Assembly: GCA_050485405.1 (NCBI GenBank)
Contig: JBJHBI010000018.1
Location: 1-64,000 of the forward strand
From: Saliniramus sp050485405
GTDB lineage: Bacteria > Pseudomonadota > Alphaproteobacteria > Rhizobiales > Beijerinckiaceae
Direction of reading: 5' to 3'
DNA: 64,000 nucleotides
The notes beneath the pieces are model-generated. The model saw only the letters and a program-made list of their open reading frames with translations, was not told the DNA's origin and searched no databases. Positions 16,998 to 26,441 of the stretch are shown one piece after another. The position numbers and the translations under genes are program-made. Numbering within the stretch: position 1 is the first letter of the stretch; the number at the start of each line of letters is the position of its first letter.

Positions 16998-17180
16998 CGG
17001 TGCCGCGCTTACGGGCGCGGCTTTCAAGGGAATGCCGGAAGGATATGCGGGCTCGCCCCGCGCGATCCGCGCCGGAGCTGCCCCCGCAACTGTGAACGGC
17101 GAGCTTCCAGCATAAACCACTGGCCCCCGGGCCGGGAAGGAGCTGGCGGCGACGACCCGTGAGCCAGGAGACCTGCCGTC
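16998..17180 (+). promoter_or_regulatory. Cobalamin riboswitch 2
   Basis: The aptamer core shows TTCAAGGGAA, GAGCTGCCCCCGCAACTGTGA and the B12 box GAGCCAGGAGACCTGCC (17161-17177). About 120 bases separate it from the DUF1636 start codon. That stretch contains CCGGAAGATCCGG, a short perfect stem that could be part of the expression platform. It should repress the whole downstream cobalamin operon when adenosylcobalamin is plentiful. Confidence 0.92.
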
Positions 17181-17302
17181 GCCTGCATTGATGATCGATC
17201 CGGGCGGGGTGCACCGGGGGAACTGATCGGCTGACGGGGCGCAGGTCCGTTGCCGGACGCGAAAGCCGGAAGATCCGGCCTTCGAGGTTTGGACACGACA
17301 CC

Positions 17303-17797
17303 ATGAGCCAGGACGATACGGGCAGAACAGAGCCCGCTCATCACAGACCATATCCCGAGGATGACCGCCCCATCCTGCATGTCTGCCTCACCTGCCGGCA
17401 GCGCGATCCAGAGGGGCAGGTGATCGAGACCGGCGAACCGCGCGCCGGCATGCGCCTTCACGATGCGCTCGCCGCGTCCGTTCCGGATGACGCCCCCTTC
17501 ATTCTGGCCGGCGTCGAATGCCTCTCCAACTGCAAGCGCGCCTGCACCGTCGGGCTCATCAGCCCGACGCGCTGGAGCTACGTCTATGGCGATCTCGACC
17601 CGGAAGCGAGCATCGACGACATCATCGCCGGCGCCACCCTCTATGCCGGCACCGAAGACGGGATCGTGCCCTGGCGTGAACGCCCGCAGATCTTCCGCAA
17701 GGGCGTGATCGCCCGCATCCCGCCCTTCCCCACCGCTTCTCTCACCGCCGCGCCCGCCGCCGCACCGGCCCGCGCCAGCGAGGACCAAACCGTATGA
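17303..17797 (+). CDS. DUF1636 Cys-rich protein, cobW-associated
   Basis: The 164-residue protein has a CxxC (Cys28, Cys31) and a second group at 73-81 (ECLSNCKRAC, Cys73, Cys77, Cys81). This thioredoxin-like ferredoxin pattern belongs to DUF1636, which often lies beside cobW. The cysteines could hold a metal or a 2Fe-2S cluster. The C-terminus is Ala/Pro-rich. It is first in the riboswitch-2 operon and overlaps cobW by four bases (ATGA). The role is unknown; metal delivery or redox support for corrin synthesis is an inference from context. Confidence 0.82.
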   Translation: MSQDDTGRTEPAHHRPYPEDDRPILHVCLTCRQRDPEGQVIETGEPRAGMRLHDALAASVPDDAPFILAGVECLSNCKRACTVGLISPTRWSYVYGDLDPEASIDDIIAGATLYAGTEDGIVPWRERPQIFRKGVIARIPPFPTASLTAAPAAAPARASEDQTV

Positions 17798-18849
17798 GCA
17801 ACACGTTCGCACCTTCGGTCAGCAAGACGCCCGTCACCATCATCACCGGTTTTCTCGGCTCGGGAAAGACGACGCTGATCCGCAATCTGATGCAGAACCC
17901 GCAAGGCCTGCGCCTCGCCGTGATCGTCAACGAGTTCGGCGATGTCGGCGTGGATGGCGAGATCCTGAAATCCTGCGCCGACGAGAATTGCCCCGCCGAA
18001 TCGATCCTCGAACTCGCAAACGGCTGTCTGTGCTGCACGGTCGCTGATGATTTCGTGCCCACGATCGAAGCGCTGATGCGCCTGCCGCAAAAGCCCGATC
18101 ACATCGTCATCGAGACCTCGGGCCTCGCTTTGCCCAAGCCGCTCCTGAAGGCCTTCGATTGGCCGGATCTGCGCTCGCGCATCACTGTGGACGGCGTCAT
18201 CGCCGTGGCCGATGCCGAAGCGGTGGCCGCCGGTCGCTTCGCCGCCAATCCGCAGGCCGTGGAAGCCCAGCGCCTCGCCGATGAGGGCCTCGACCACGAG
18301 ACGCCGCTTTCAGAGCTCTTCGAGGACCAGATTTCCTGCGCCGATCTCGTCATCCTCAATAAAGCCGATCTCGTCGATAGCGACGCCATGGCCCGCGCCC
18401 GCGCCGTCGTCGAGAGGGAAGCCCCGCGCCCGGTGCCGATTCTCGAAGCGCGCGAGGCTGTGCTCGATCCGCGCGTGCTGATCGGTCTCGGCAAGGCGGC
18501 GGAGGACGATCTCGCCGCGCGGCCCTCGCATCACGACGATCATGATCACGAACATGACCACGAGGATTTCGAGAGCATCATCGTCTCCCTCCCCGAGGGG
18601 CTCACCCCGGAGGAGATCGTGGCCCGCGTCGAGCGGCTGGCGCGCGAGCAGAACATCCTGCGCGTGAAAGGCTATGTCGCGGTTCCCGGCAAGCCGATGC
18701 GGCTTCTGGTCCAGGGCGTCGGCGCGCGGGTGCGCACCCAGTTCGACCGCCCCTGGGCGCCGCAGGAAGAGCGCGCCTCGCGGCTCGTGGTGATCGCCGA
18801 GCACGACCATATCAACCGCACGGCGATCGAATCCGTGCTGAACGGCTGA
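17794..18849 (+). CDS. cobW: CobW, G3E-family GTPase metallochaperone
   Basis: CobW is a GTP-dependent metal chaperone thought to supply Co2+ to the aerobic cobaltochelatase. The 351-residue protein has the Walker A GFLGSGKT (19-26), the metal-binding CLCC (78-81), NKAD for guanine recognition, and a His/Asp loop between about 246 and 258 (HHDDHDHEHDHED). The C-terminal CobW domain follows. It sits between DUF1636 and cobN, the usual context. All key residues are present. Confidence 0.95.
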   Translation: MSNTFAPSVSKTPVTIITGFLGSGKTTLIRNLMQNPQGLRLAVIVNEFGDVGVDGEILKSCADENCPAESILELANGCLCCTVADDFVPTIEALMRLPQKPDHIVIETSGLALPKPLLKAFDWPDLRSRITVDGVIAVADAEAVAAGRFAANPQAVEAQRLADEGLDHETPLSELFEDQISCADLVILNKADLVDSDAMARARAVVEREAPRPVPILEAREAVLDPRVLIGLGKAAEDDLAARPSHHDDHDHEHDHEDFESIIVSLPEGLTPEEIVARVERLAREQNILRVKGYVAVPGKPMRLLVQGVGARVRTQFDRPWAPQEERASRLVVIAEHDHINRTAIESVLNG

Positions 18850-18862
18850 GCGGGTATTCGCG

Positions 18863-21800
18863 ATGCATGTGGTCTTTCGCGAAAGCCATGGCCTCGAGGA
18901 AGCCGGCGCGCCCCGCGATCTGGGGCAGAGCCCGGCCGATCTCGTCGTTTTGTCTTTCTCCGACAGCGATCTCGGTGCCTTCGCCGCCGCCTGGCGGGCG
19001 GGGCGCGAGGGGCTGCCGGGGCTGCGGCTGGCCAATATCGCATCGCTCATCCATCCGCTTTCAGTCGACACCTACTGCGAAAACACCCTGTCGGGCGCGC
19101 GCGCGATCCTGATCCGCATCCTTGGCGGGGTGGATTACTGGCCCTATGGAATCGAGCAGATCCGGGCTCTGGCCGAGCGCGAGAATATCGCGCTCGCCAT
19201 CATCCCGGCGGATGGCCGCCCGGATGAGCGGCTCGATGCCGCCTCGAACCTCCCGGTCTCGACGCTGCGGCGCATCGCGCATCTTTGCGACCAGGGCGGA
19301 CAGGTCGCCGCCCATGCCGCGCTCGCGCAGCTGGCGCTGGCAGCAGGGCTCTATGCCGATCCGGTGATCGGTGTGAAGGCGATGCCGCCCGTCGGCTTCT
19401 TCCGCCCCGGCACCGGCATCCTGTGCCCCCTCGCCCTGCCCCGCGCGACGTCGCGCCCGCTCGCGCCGGTGATCTTCTACCGCTCCTTCCTTACCGCCGC
19501 CGATACCGGCCCGGTCGAGGCGATGATCGCGACTCTGGAAGAGCGCGGCTTCGATTCCTTCGGCATCTTCGTGCCGAGCCTCAAGGCCCCCGATGCCGCC
19601 GGCTGGCTGCGCCGGCATCTCGCGCGGCTCGCGCCGGACGTGATCATCAACGCCACCGCGTTTTCCGCGCGCATGGATGCGGAAGGCGGCACACCGCTCG
19701 ACATCGCCGATGTACCGGTTCTGCAGGTCGCCCTCGCCAATTCCGACCGCAAGGCCTGGAGCGAGGCCGAACGCGGGCTGTCGCCTGCGGATCTCGCCAT
19801 GCATGTGGTGCTGCCGGAAGTCGATGGCCGCATCTTCGCCGGTGTCGTCTCCTTCAAGGAAGAAGAAGCGCGCGACCCCGATCTCGGCTTCGCCCGCCGC
19901 GCCCATAACGCCGATCCGGGCCAGATCGCGGCGCTCGCCGCGAAGGCCGTCGCGCAAGTCAATCTGCGCCGCAAGCCGCCCGAGGCGCGCCGCCTCGCAC
20001 TCATCCTCTCCACCTATCCCGGCCGCGAGGATCAGCACGCCCATGCGATCGGGCTCGATGCGCCTGCTAGCGCGATCGGTCTGTATGATCTCCTCGCGGA
20101 ACACGGCTACGCCACCGGTGACACCCCTGCAGACGGAAATCAGCTCGTAGCAGTGCTCGGCGAAAGCCGCATCACCTGGCCGCTCGAAGCCTATCGCAAA
20201 GCGCTCGCCATCCTGCCGCAGAGCCTGCGCGAGGCGCTCGAGGCGCAATGGGGCGCACCGGAAGACGATCCCGATTGCCGCGACGGCGCCTTCCATTTCC
20301 GGGCGCTTGCGCATGGCGGGATGATCACCGCGCTCCAGCCCGAGCGTGGCAACAGCGCTGAGCGCGCGCAGGAATATCACGATCTCGCCCGCGCGCCGCG
20401 CCACGCCTATGTCGCCTTCTATCTCTGGCTGCGCCATGAATGCGGCATCGACGCTCTGATTCATCTCGGCGCGCACGGGACGCTGGAATGGCTGCCCGGC
20501 AAGGCGGTGGCGCTCAGTGAGGAATGCTGGCCGCAGGCGCTGACCGGTTCGGTGCCGGTGATCTATCCCTTCATCGTCAATGATCCCGGCGAGGCCGCCA
20601 CCGCGAAGCGGCGCATCGGCGCGCTCACCATCGGCCATATGACGCCGCCGGTGCGCAGCGGCGTGATGCCGGACGCCCTGCACGGGCTGGAGCGTCTGCT
20701 CGACGAATATTCCACCGCCGACGGGCTCGACCCGCGCCGCCGCGACCGGCTCGTCGATGCCATCATCGAGGCCGCTCAGGCGACGCAGATCGTCGAGGAT
20801 CTGAAGATCACCCCGAAAACCTGCAAGCAGGAGGCGATCGCGCGCGTCGACGCCTTCGTCTGCGACATCAAGGAAACACAGTTCACCGACGGGCTCCATG
20901 TCTTCGGCAAGGCGGCGCCAGCCGATGGCGCGGATATCGCCGATGCTCTCGGCCCGGATGATCTCGACCCGCACGCCCTCGCTACCTGCCCGCAAGGCGA
21001 GCGCGAGGCGCTGATCGCGGCGCTGGACGGGCGCTTCGTCGCCCCCGGCCCCGCCGGCTCGCCATGGCGCGGACGCCGTGACGTGCTGCCGACGGGGCGC
21101 AATCTCTTCGCCGTCGATCCGCGCGCGGTGCCGAGCCGCGCCGCCGTCGAGCAGGGCACGCGCATGGCCGAGACGCTGGTCATGCGCCATCTTCAGGATC
21201 ACGGCGATTACCCGCAGGGGGTCGTCGTCGATCTGTGGGGCTCGGCCACGATGCGCACCGCCGGCGAGGATTTTGCGATGGCGATGCGGCTGATCGGGGC
21301 GCAGCCCGTCTGGGATCACGGCTCGCACCGGGTCTCCGGCTTCGAGATCCTCGCTCCCGCCATTTTGGGGCGCCCGCGCATCGCGGTGACCCTGCGCATA
21401 TCCGGCCTGTTCCGCGACGTCTTCCCCGGCCTCGCCGATCTGTTCGAGCAGGCCGTCGCGGCCCTGCGCAAGCGGGACGAGCCGGAGGGCGAGAACCCGT
21501 ATTATGGGCAAGCCCCCGATACCGCCCATGTCTACGGCCCCGCACCGGGGAATTATGGTGCGGGCGTCGCGCATCTCGAGCAGGATTTCGCGCGCGAGAC
21601 CATCGACAAGGCCGGGCGGGACTGGCTCGCGGCTTCCGCCTTCGCCTATGGCGGCGACAAGGCCGGGCGTTACGACGAGGCCGGGCTCGCAGCGCGCGTG
21701 GCGCAGACTTCGGCCTATGTGCATGCCCATGATCTGGCCGAGAGCGATCTTTTGAGCGCACCCGATTACGCCCAGCATCAGGGCGGTTTCGCCGCCGCCG

Positions 21801-22264
21801 CCCGCAGCTTGCGCGGCCCGGATGGCGGCGCGCCCGCGCTCTATCATCTGGATACAACTCGCCCCGATCAGACGCGCATCCGAGCCACGCATGAGGAGAT
21901 CGCGCGGCTCGTGCGGGCGCGGGCGAGCAATCCGCGCTGGCTCGCCGGGCAGATGCGCCACGGCTATCGCGGCGCGGCGGAAATCGCCGCCACGCTCGAC
22001 CAGATGGCCCGCTTCGCCGCCCTCGCCGAGGTGGTGGCAAGCCATCATTTCGATCTCTATTTCGACGCGACGCTGGGCGACGAGGCCGTGCGCGATTTCC
22101 TCGCGAGCGTCAATCCGGAGGCGCTACGCCAGATGCGCAATCGTTTCGAAGCGATGCGCGAATACGGCTACTGGAAGCCCCTGCGCAACAGCGTCATCGC
22201 CATGCTTGCGGAAGATTCGCCTTCGCTCGAAGAGGACGCGCCCGGTTCGCGGCTCGCCTCGTGA
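18863..22264 (+). CDS. cobN: Aerobic cobaltochelatase subunit CobN
   Basis: CobN is the large porphyrin-binding subunit that, with CobS and CobT, inserts Co2+ into hydrogenobyrinic acid a,c-diamide using ATP. The 1133-residue protein starts MHVVFRESHGLEEAG and carries LGQSPADLVVLSFSDSDL, HLGAHGTLEWLPGKAVALS (about 534-552) and YGPAPGNYGAGV near the C-terminus, all CobN/ChlH signatures. It is a little shorter than many family members of about 1200-1270. CobS and CobT must be elsewhere. Its stop overlaps the GTG start of cobG (GTGA). Confidence 0.95.
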   Translation: MHVVFRESHGLEEAGAPRDLGQSPADLVVLSFSDSDLGAFAAAWRAGREGLPGLRLANIASLIHPLSVDTYCENTLSGARAILIRILGGVDYWPYGIEQIRALAERENIALAIIPADGRPDERLDAASNLPVSTLRRIAHLCDQGGQVAAHAALAQLALAAGLYADPVIGVKAMPPVGFFRPGTGILCPLALPRATSRPLAPVIFYRSFLTAADTGPVEAMIATLEERGFDSFGIFVPSLKAPDAAGWLRRHLARLAPDVIINATAFSARMDAEGGTPLDIADVPVLQVALANSDRKAWSEAERGLSPADLAMHVVLPEVDGRIFAGVVSFKEEEARDPDLGFARRAHNADPGQIAALAAKAVAQVNLRRKPPEARRLALILSTYPGREDQHAHAIGLDAPASAIGLYDLLAEHGYATGDTPADGNQLVAVLGESRITWPLEAYRKALAILPQSLREALEAQWGAPEDDPDCRDGAFHFRALAHGGMITALQPERGNSAERAQEYHDLARAPRHAYVAFYLWLRHECGIDALIHLGAHGTLEWLPGKAVALSEECWPQALTGSVPVIYPFIVNDPGEAATAKRRIGALTIGHMTPPVRSGVMPDALHGLERLLDEYSTADGLDPRRRDRLVDAIIEAAQATQIVEDLKITPKTCKQEAIARVDAFVCDIKETQFTDGLHVFGKAAPADGADIADALGPDDLDPHALATCPQGEREALIAALDGRFVAPGPAGSPWRGRRDVLPTGRNLFAVDPRAVPSRAAVEQGTRMAETLVMRHLQDHGDYPQGVVVDLWGSATMRTAGEDFAMAMRLIGAQPVWDHGSHRVSGFEILAPAILGRPRIAVTLRISGLFRDVFPGLADLFEQAVAALRKRDEPEGENPYYGQAPDTAHVYGPAPGNYGAGVAHLEQDFARETIDKAGRDWLAASAFAYGGDKAGRYDEAGLAARVAQTSAYVHAHDLAESDLLSAPDYAQHQGGFAAAARSLRGPDGGAPALYHLDTTRPDQTRIRATHEEIARLVRARASNPRWLAGQMRHGYRGAAEIAATLDQMARFAALAEVVASHHFDLYFDATLGDEAVRDFLASVNPEALRQMRNRFEAMREYGYWKPLRNSVIAMLAEDSPSLEEDAPGSRLAS

Positions 22265-23523
22265 GCACGCCCTCACCCGCGCAAGCCTTCTCCCGCAAGG
22301 GCTGGTGCCCCGGCGCTTGGCGCCCGATGCCCTCCGGCGACGGGCTGATCCTGCGCCTGCGCCCGCCCGGCGGCAGCCTCGGCAGCACCGATCTGCGCCG
22401 CATCGCCGATGGCGCCGCGCGCTACGGCAACGCCGTGATCGAGATCACCCGCCGCGCCGCACTCCAGATCCGGGGCATCGCGGATGACGATGACGCGGCG
22501 CGCCTGCGCGCGGATCTGCAAGCGCATGGCCTCGTCGATGACGATGCGCAGGCGGAAAGCGCGCGGCAGGTGGTGCATGATCCATTGGCCGCCGCCGATC
22601 TCGGCCTCGCCCTGGAGCGCGCCCTTGTCGATGCCGCGCGCGAGGATGCTGCACGGGAGGGTGCCGGGCTCGCTTCGCTGCCGGCGAAATTCGGCTTCCT
22701 GATCGATCTCGGCGCGCCGCGCCGCCTCGCCACCACGCCCGGTGATATCCGTATCGAACGCGCAGATGATGGCGGGCTCTGCCTGCGCGCGGCGGGGTCC
22801 GATCGGGCTCTGGCGGTCACGCAGGCGGATGCGGTCACGCACGCCCTCGCCCTCGCCCTCGCCCGCGCCTTCGCGCGCCATCCAGCCGTCACCGCCGGGC
22901 GCTTTCATCGCATGAAGGCGCTGATGGAAAGCGGCGAAGGAGCAGACCTTTATCGCGATGCCGGGCTCGCAGATCTGCCCCCCACGCGTCCCGCCAATCC
23001 CGGCGTACCGCCGCGACCGGGCGCTTCGGATACAGGCATCCTCGCTGCCCTGCCCTTCGGCCAGATCGGCGCGCAGGCCCTGCATGACCTCGCCGATCTC
23101 ATCGATGGCTCGGACATCATCCCACGCCTCACACCCTGGCGCGCGCTCTGGCTCTCCGGCGCCGATCCCGCCCTGATATCAAAGCTCGCCGCGATCGGCT
23201 TCATCACCGATCCGGATGATCCGCTGACCGGCATCGATGCCTGCCCCGGCGCGCCCGCTTGCGCCTCCGGCATGATCGAGACCCATGCGCTCGCCCGCGA
23301 ACTCGCCGCCGCCCTGCCGCGCGCCATGCGCGATCGGGGGCTCCATATTTCCGGCTGCGGCAAGGGTTGCGCAAGCTCCGCGCCGGCGGCACTCACGGTG
23401 ATCGGCACTGGGCAGGGTCATGATCTGGTGCAAGACGGCACGGTGCGCGATAAACCGGTGGCGCAGGCGCTCGGGCGCGCGGCGCTGATCGCACAATGCC
23501 ATGCAGCCGCGACGCGGCAATGA
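22261..23523 (+). CDS. cobG: Precorrin-3B synthase
   Basis: CobG is the oxygen-dependent enzyme that turns precorrin-3A into precorrin-3B, the marker step of the aerobic pathway. It resembles sulfite/nitrite reductases. The 420-residue protein has a GTG start and keeps the 4Fe-4S cysteines at 328, 334, 366 and 370 (CPGAPAC and CGKGC). The N-terminal half is the usual nitrite/sulfite reductase ferredoxin-like repeat. It overlaps cobN and cobH by 4 bases each. Confidence 0.93.
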   Translation: MSTPSPAQAFSRKGWCPGAWRPMPSGDGLILRLRPPGGSLGSTDLRRIADGAARYGNAVIEITRRAALQIRGIADDDDAARLRADLQAHGLVDDDAQAESARQVVHDPLAAADLGLALERALVDAAREDAAREGAGLASLPAKFGFLIDLGAPRRLATTPGDIRIERADDGGLCLRAAGSDRALAVTQADAVTHALALALARAFARHPAVTAGRFHRMKALMESGEGADLYRDAGLADLPPTRPANPGVPPRPGASDTGILAALPFGQIGAQALHDLADLIDGSDIIPRLTPWRALWLSGADPALISKLAAIGFITDPDDPLTGIDACPGAPACASGMIETHALARELAAALPRAMRDRGLHISGCGKGCASSAPAALTVIGTGQGHDLVQDGTVRDKPVAQALGRAALIAQCHAAATRQ

Positions 23524-24164
23524 CGGGAACGGGAATGGGTTACGCATACGAAAAGAACGGCGCGGCGATCTACGAGCGCTCCTTCGCCATCATCCGCGCA
23601 GAGGCGGATCTCGCGCGCTTCGATGCCGACGAGGAGAAAGTTGCCGTGCGGATGATCCATGCCAGCGGCATGGTCGACCTCGCGGGCGATATCGTCTTCG
23701 CCCCGGGCTTTGCGAAAGCGGCCAAGGCGGCCTTGCGCGAGGGCGCGCCGATCCTGTGCGATGCACGCATGGTCTCCGAGGGCGTCACCCGCGCGCGGCT
23801 TCCCGCTGACAACCCGGTGATCTGCACCCTGCAGGATCCCCGCGTGCCCGATCTCGCCGCGCAGATGGGAACGACCCGCTCTGCGGCGGCGATGGAATTG
23901 TGGCGCCCGCATCTCGAAGGCGCCGTCATCGCCATCGGCAACGCCCCCACATCGCTCTTTCGCCTGCTCGAAATGCTCGACGATCCCGCCACGCCCCGCC
24001 CCGCCGCGATCATCGGCATCCCGGTCGGTTTCGTCGGCGCGGTGGAATCGAAGGAAGCGCTGATGGCCGATGGCCGCGTCCCCGGCCTGATCGTGCGCGG
24101 ACGCCGGGGCGGCTCCGCCGTCACCGTCGCAGCGATCAACGCGCTGGCGAGCGAGCGCGAATGA
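23520..24164 (+). CDS. cobH: Precorrin-8X methylmutase
   Basis: CobH moves the C11 methyl to C12, giving hydrogenobyrinic acid. The 214-residue protein contains the conserved VRMIHASGMVDLAGDIVF region, with the catalytic His in MIHASG, and GIPVGFVGAVESKEAL. An upstream ATG at 23496 is in frame, but the ATG at 23520 overlapping the cobG stop (ATGA) is the expected coupled start. Length fits the family (about 210). Confidence 0.95.
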   Translation: MTGTGMGYAYEKNGAAIYERSFAIIRAEADLARFDADEEKVAVRMIHASGMVDLAGDIVFAPGFAKAAKAALREGAPILCDARMVSEGVTRARLPADNPVICTLQDPRVPDLAAQMGTTRSAAAMELWRPHLEGAVIAIGNAPTSLFRLLEMLDDPATPRPAAIIGIPVGFVGAVESKEALMADGRVPGLIVRGRRGGSAVTVAAINALASERE

Positions 24165-24892
24165 GCGGAACCGGCACGATATACGGCGTCGGCCTCGGCC
24201 CCGGCGATCCGGATCTGATGAGCGTGAAGGCGCATCGCCTCGTCACGCAGGCCACGGATATCGCCTATTTTCGCAAGAGCGGGCGCAGGGGTCGCGCGCG
24301 GGCGAGCGTCGAGGGGCTGTTGCGGGCGGATGTGCGCGAATTCGCGATGGAATACCCCGTCACCACCGAAATCCCTCTCGATGATCCCGCTTACGCCGCG
24401 ACGCTGAAGGCTTTCTACGAGGAATGCGTCGAAACGCTGATCGGCATGGCGCGCGCGGGACGCGATGTGGTGGTGCTCTGCGAGGGCGATCCGTTTTTCT
24501 ACGGCTCCTTCATGCATCTGCATTCACGCCTTCTCGGCCATTGCCCGGTGGAGGTCGTGCCCGGCATTACCGGCATGTCGGCCTGCTGGACGGCGACGGG
24601 CCAGCCGATCACCTATGGCGACGACACGCTCTGCGTCCTCGCCGGCACCCTCGACGAGGAGAGCCTTGTCGCACGCATGCGCGAGGCCGATGCGCTCGTG
24701 GTGATGAAGCTCGGGCGCAACCTCCCCAAGGTGCGCCGCGCGCTGGAGCGGGCGGGCCTCGTGGAGCGCGCTTTCTACGTCGCCTATGGGGCGATGCCGC
24801 AACAGGAAGTCATGCCGCTTGCGCAAAAGCAGAGCGACGACGCGCCGTATTTCTCGATGATCATCGTCCATGGTCAGGGACGGCGGCCATGA
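24161..24892 (+). CDS. cobI: Precorrin-2 C20-methyltransferase
   Basis: CobI transfers a methyl from SAM to C20 of precorrin-2. The 243-residue protein begins GTIYGVGLGPGDPDLMSVKA, the GxGxGDP start of the class III methyltransferase fold, followed by CEGDPFFYGSFMH and VVPGITGMSACW. The frame is open upstream inside cobH, but the ATG at 24161 overlaps the cobH stop and starts the homology. Confidence 0.95.
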   Translation: MSGTGTIYGVGLGPGDPDLMSVKAHRLVTQATDIAYFRKSGRRGRARASVEGLLRADVREFAMEYPVTTEIPLDDPAYAATLKAFYEECVETLIGMARAGRDVVVLCEGDPFFYGSFMHLHSRLLGHCPVEVVPGITGMSACWTATGQPITYGDDTLCVLAGTLDEESLVARMREADALVVMKLGRNLPKVRRALERAGLVERAFYVAYGAMPQQEVMPLAQKQSDDAPYFSMIIVHGQGRRP

Positions 24893-25674
24893 GCAGGCAT
24901 ATCACCGGCCACGTCGCCATCATCGGCCTCGGCCCCGGAGCGGAGGGGGCCGTCACGCCGGATGCACAGGCCGCGCTGAGCGAGGCGCAGGACATTATCG
25001 GCTACGGCCCCTATGTGGCACGCGTGCCGCTGCGGCCCGATCAGGAGCGCCATGCTTCGGATAACCGCGTCGAGATCGAGCGCGCCCGCCATGCGCTGGA
25101 TCTCGCAGCAGAAGGCCGGCGCGTCGCCGTGGTCTCCTCCGGCGATCCCGGCGTCTTCGCCATGGCGGCGGCCATCTACGAAGCGCTGGAGGCGGATCCC
25201 GCGCGGTGGGAGGGTGTCGCGATCACGGTGGTGCCCGGCATCACCGCGATGCTCGCCGCCGCCGCGCGGCTCGGTGCGCCGCTCGGGCATGATTTCTGCG
25301 CCATCAACCTGTCGGATAATCTCAAACCCTGGGAGCTCGTCGAAAAACGCCTGCGCCATGCCGCGCGCGGCGATTTCGCCATGGCCTTCTACAACCCCTC
25401 CTCGCGCTCACGCCCCTGGCAATTCGCGCGCACTCTGGAGATCCTGCGCGAGGAATGCGGGCCCGATACGGTGATCGTCTTTGCCCGCAACGTCACCCGC
25501 GAGGACGAGCGCTTCGCCATCACCACGCTCGGCGAAGCAAAGCCCGAACAGGCGGATATGCGCACGCTCGTGATCGTCGGCTCCTCCCTGACGCGGCTGA
25601 TCCCGCGCGGGCAGGATCGCCCGATCGTCTATACGCCGCGCTGGGCCGGGGCGCCGCCGGAAGGTGCGCCATGA
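24889..25674 (+). CDS. cobJ: Precorrin-3B C17-methyltransferase
   Basis: CobJ methylates C17 and drives ring contraction to precorrin-4. The 261-residue protein shows VAIIGLGPGAEGAVTPDA, SSGDPGVFAMAAAIYEAL, VVPGITAMLAAAARLGAPL and MAFYNPSSRSRPW, the last typical of CobJ/CbiH. It overlaps cobI by 4 bases. Its last 46 bases are also the end of cobK on the other strand, a convergent coding overlap. Confidence 0.95.
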   Translation: MSRHITGHVAIIGLGPGAEGAVTPDAQAALSEAQDIIGYGPYVARVPLRPDQERHASDNRVEIERARHALDLAAEGRRVAVVSSGDPGVFAMAAAIYEALEADPARWEGVAITVVPGITAMLAAAARLGAPLGHDFCAINLSDNLKPWELVEKRLRHAARGDFAMAFYNPSSRSRPWQFARTLEILREECGPDTVIVFARNVTREDERFAITTLGEAKPEQADMRTLVIVGSSLTRLIPRGQDRPIVYTPRWAGAPPEGAP

Positions 25675-26441
25675 TCGAGCCAGTCGATCACCTGCGTCAC
25701 GCTCTCGACGCGTGCCCGCGCCGGGATCTCCGGACGCGCGATCATGATCACCGGGATTCCGAGGCTGCGCGCCGCCGCGATCTTCGCAAACGCCCCCGCA
25801 CCGCCGGAATTCTTGGCCACGATCAGATCGATCGCGCGCTCACGCAGCAGCGCCGCATCGCCCTCCATGGTGAAGGGCCCGCGCGCGACGATCGCCTCGA
25901 CCTGCGGCAGCGGCAGCGCCTCGCCCGGCTCGTCAATCAGCCGCACGGTGTAGCGATGCTGCGGGGCGCGGGCGAAATGATGCAGGTGGAGCCGGCCAAT
26001 GGCGAGGAAGACATTGCGCGGCGTGGACTCGCTCTGCGCGAGATATTCCGCCGCGCCTTCCAGATCCGCGACGTCGATCCAGCGATCCGCCTCCGTCGCC
26101 TGCCAAGCGGGACGCTCCAGCGCGACGAGGGGCACCCCGGCCTCGGCGCAGGCTGCGACGGCGTTCGCGCTCATCTGCGCGGCGAAGGGATGCGTCGCGT
26201 CGATCACGGCATCGATCGCCTGGACTTGCAGATAATCGCGCAGCCCCGCAACGCCGCCGAACCCGCCGACGCGGATTGCCACGGGCTGGGCCTTCGGCTC
26301 TGCCACGCGCCCGGCATAGGAGAGCGTCACGCTAAGATCATCGCGCGCGGCGAGCGCCTGCGCCAGCGCGCTCGCCTCCCCGGTGCCGCCGAGCAGGAGA
26401 ATGTTGCGGGGTCGCGCGGATCGTTTTTCGGAGGCGTTCAT
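25629..26441 (-). CDS. cobK: Precorrin-6A reductase, antisense inside the cob operon
   Basis: CobK reduces precorrin-6A with NADPH. The 270-residue protein has the Rossmann start ILLLGGTGEASALAQAL, then IDATHPFAAQMS, and the late VAKNSGGAGAFAKIAAAR, all typical of CobK/CbiJ. It lies on the minus strand between cobJ and cobL, which are both plus. Its last 46 bases overlap cobJ, and its ATG (26441-26439) shares a CATG with the cobL ATG. A start at 26453 is also possible. No clear ribosome site is seen. Any mRNA running from cobJ into cobL is antisense to the whole gene. Confidence 0.93.
   Translation of the reverse strand: MNASEKRSARPRNILLLGGTGEASALAQALAARDDLSVTLSYAGRVAEPKAQPVAIRVGGFGGVAGLRDYLQVQAIDAVIDATHPFAAQMSANAVAACAEAGVPLVALERPAWQATEADRWIDVADLEGAAEYLAQSESTPRNVFLAIGRLHLHHFARAPQHRYTVRLIDEPGEALPLPQVEAIVARGPFTMEGDAALLRERAIDLIVAKNSGGAGAFAKIAAARSLGIPVIMIARPEIPARARVESVTQVIDWLDHGAPSGGAPAQRGV

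Noticed and set aside
19061..22048. A 995-codon minus-strand frame inside cobN
   Set aside because: CobN motifs are continuous on the plus strand, and the minus product has the same Arg/Ala/Asp-rich shadow composition as at the other long antisense frames.
23496..23519. Upstream start of cobH inside cobG
   Set aside because: The ATG at 23520 overlaps the cobG stop as ATGA, the same coupling seen at the neighbouring cob genes, and homology does not extend upstream.
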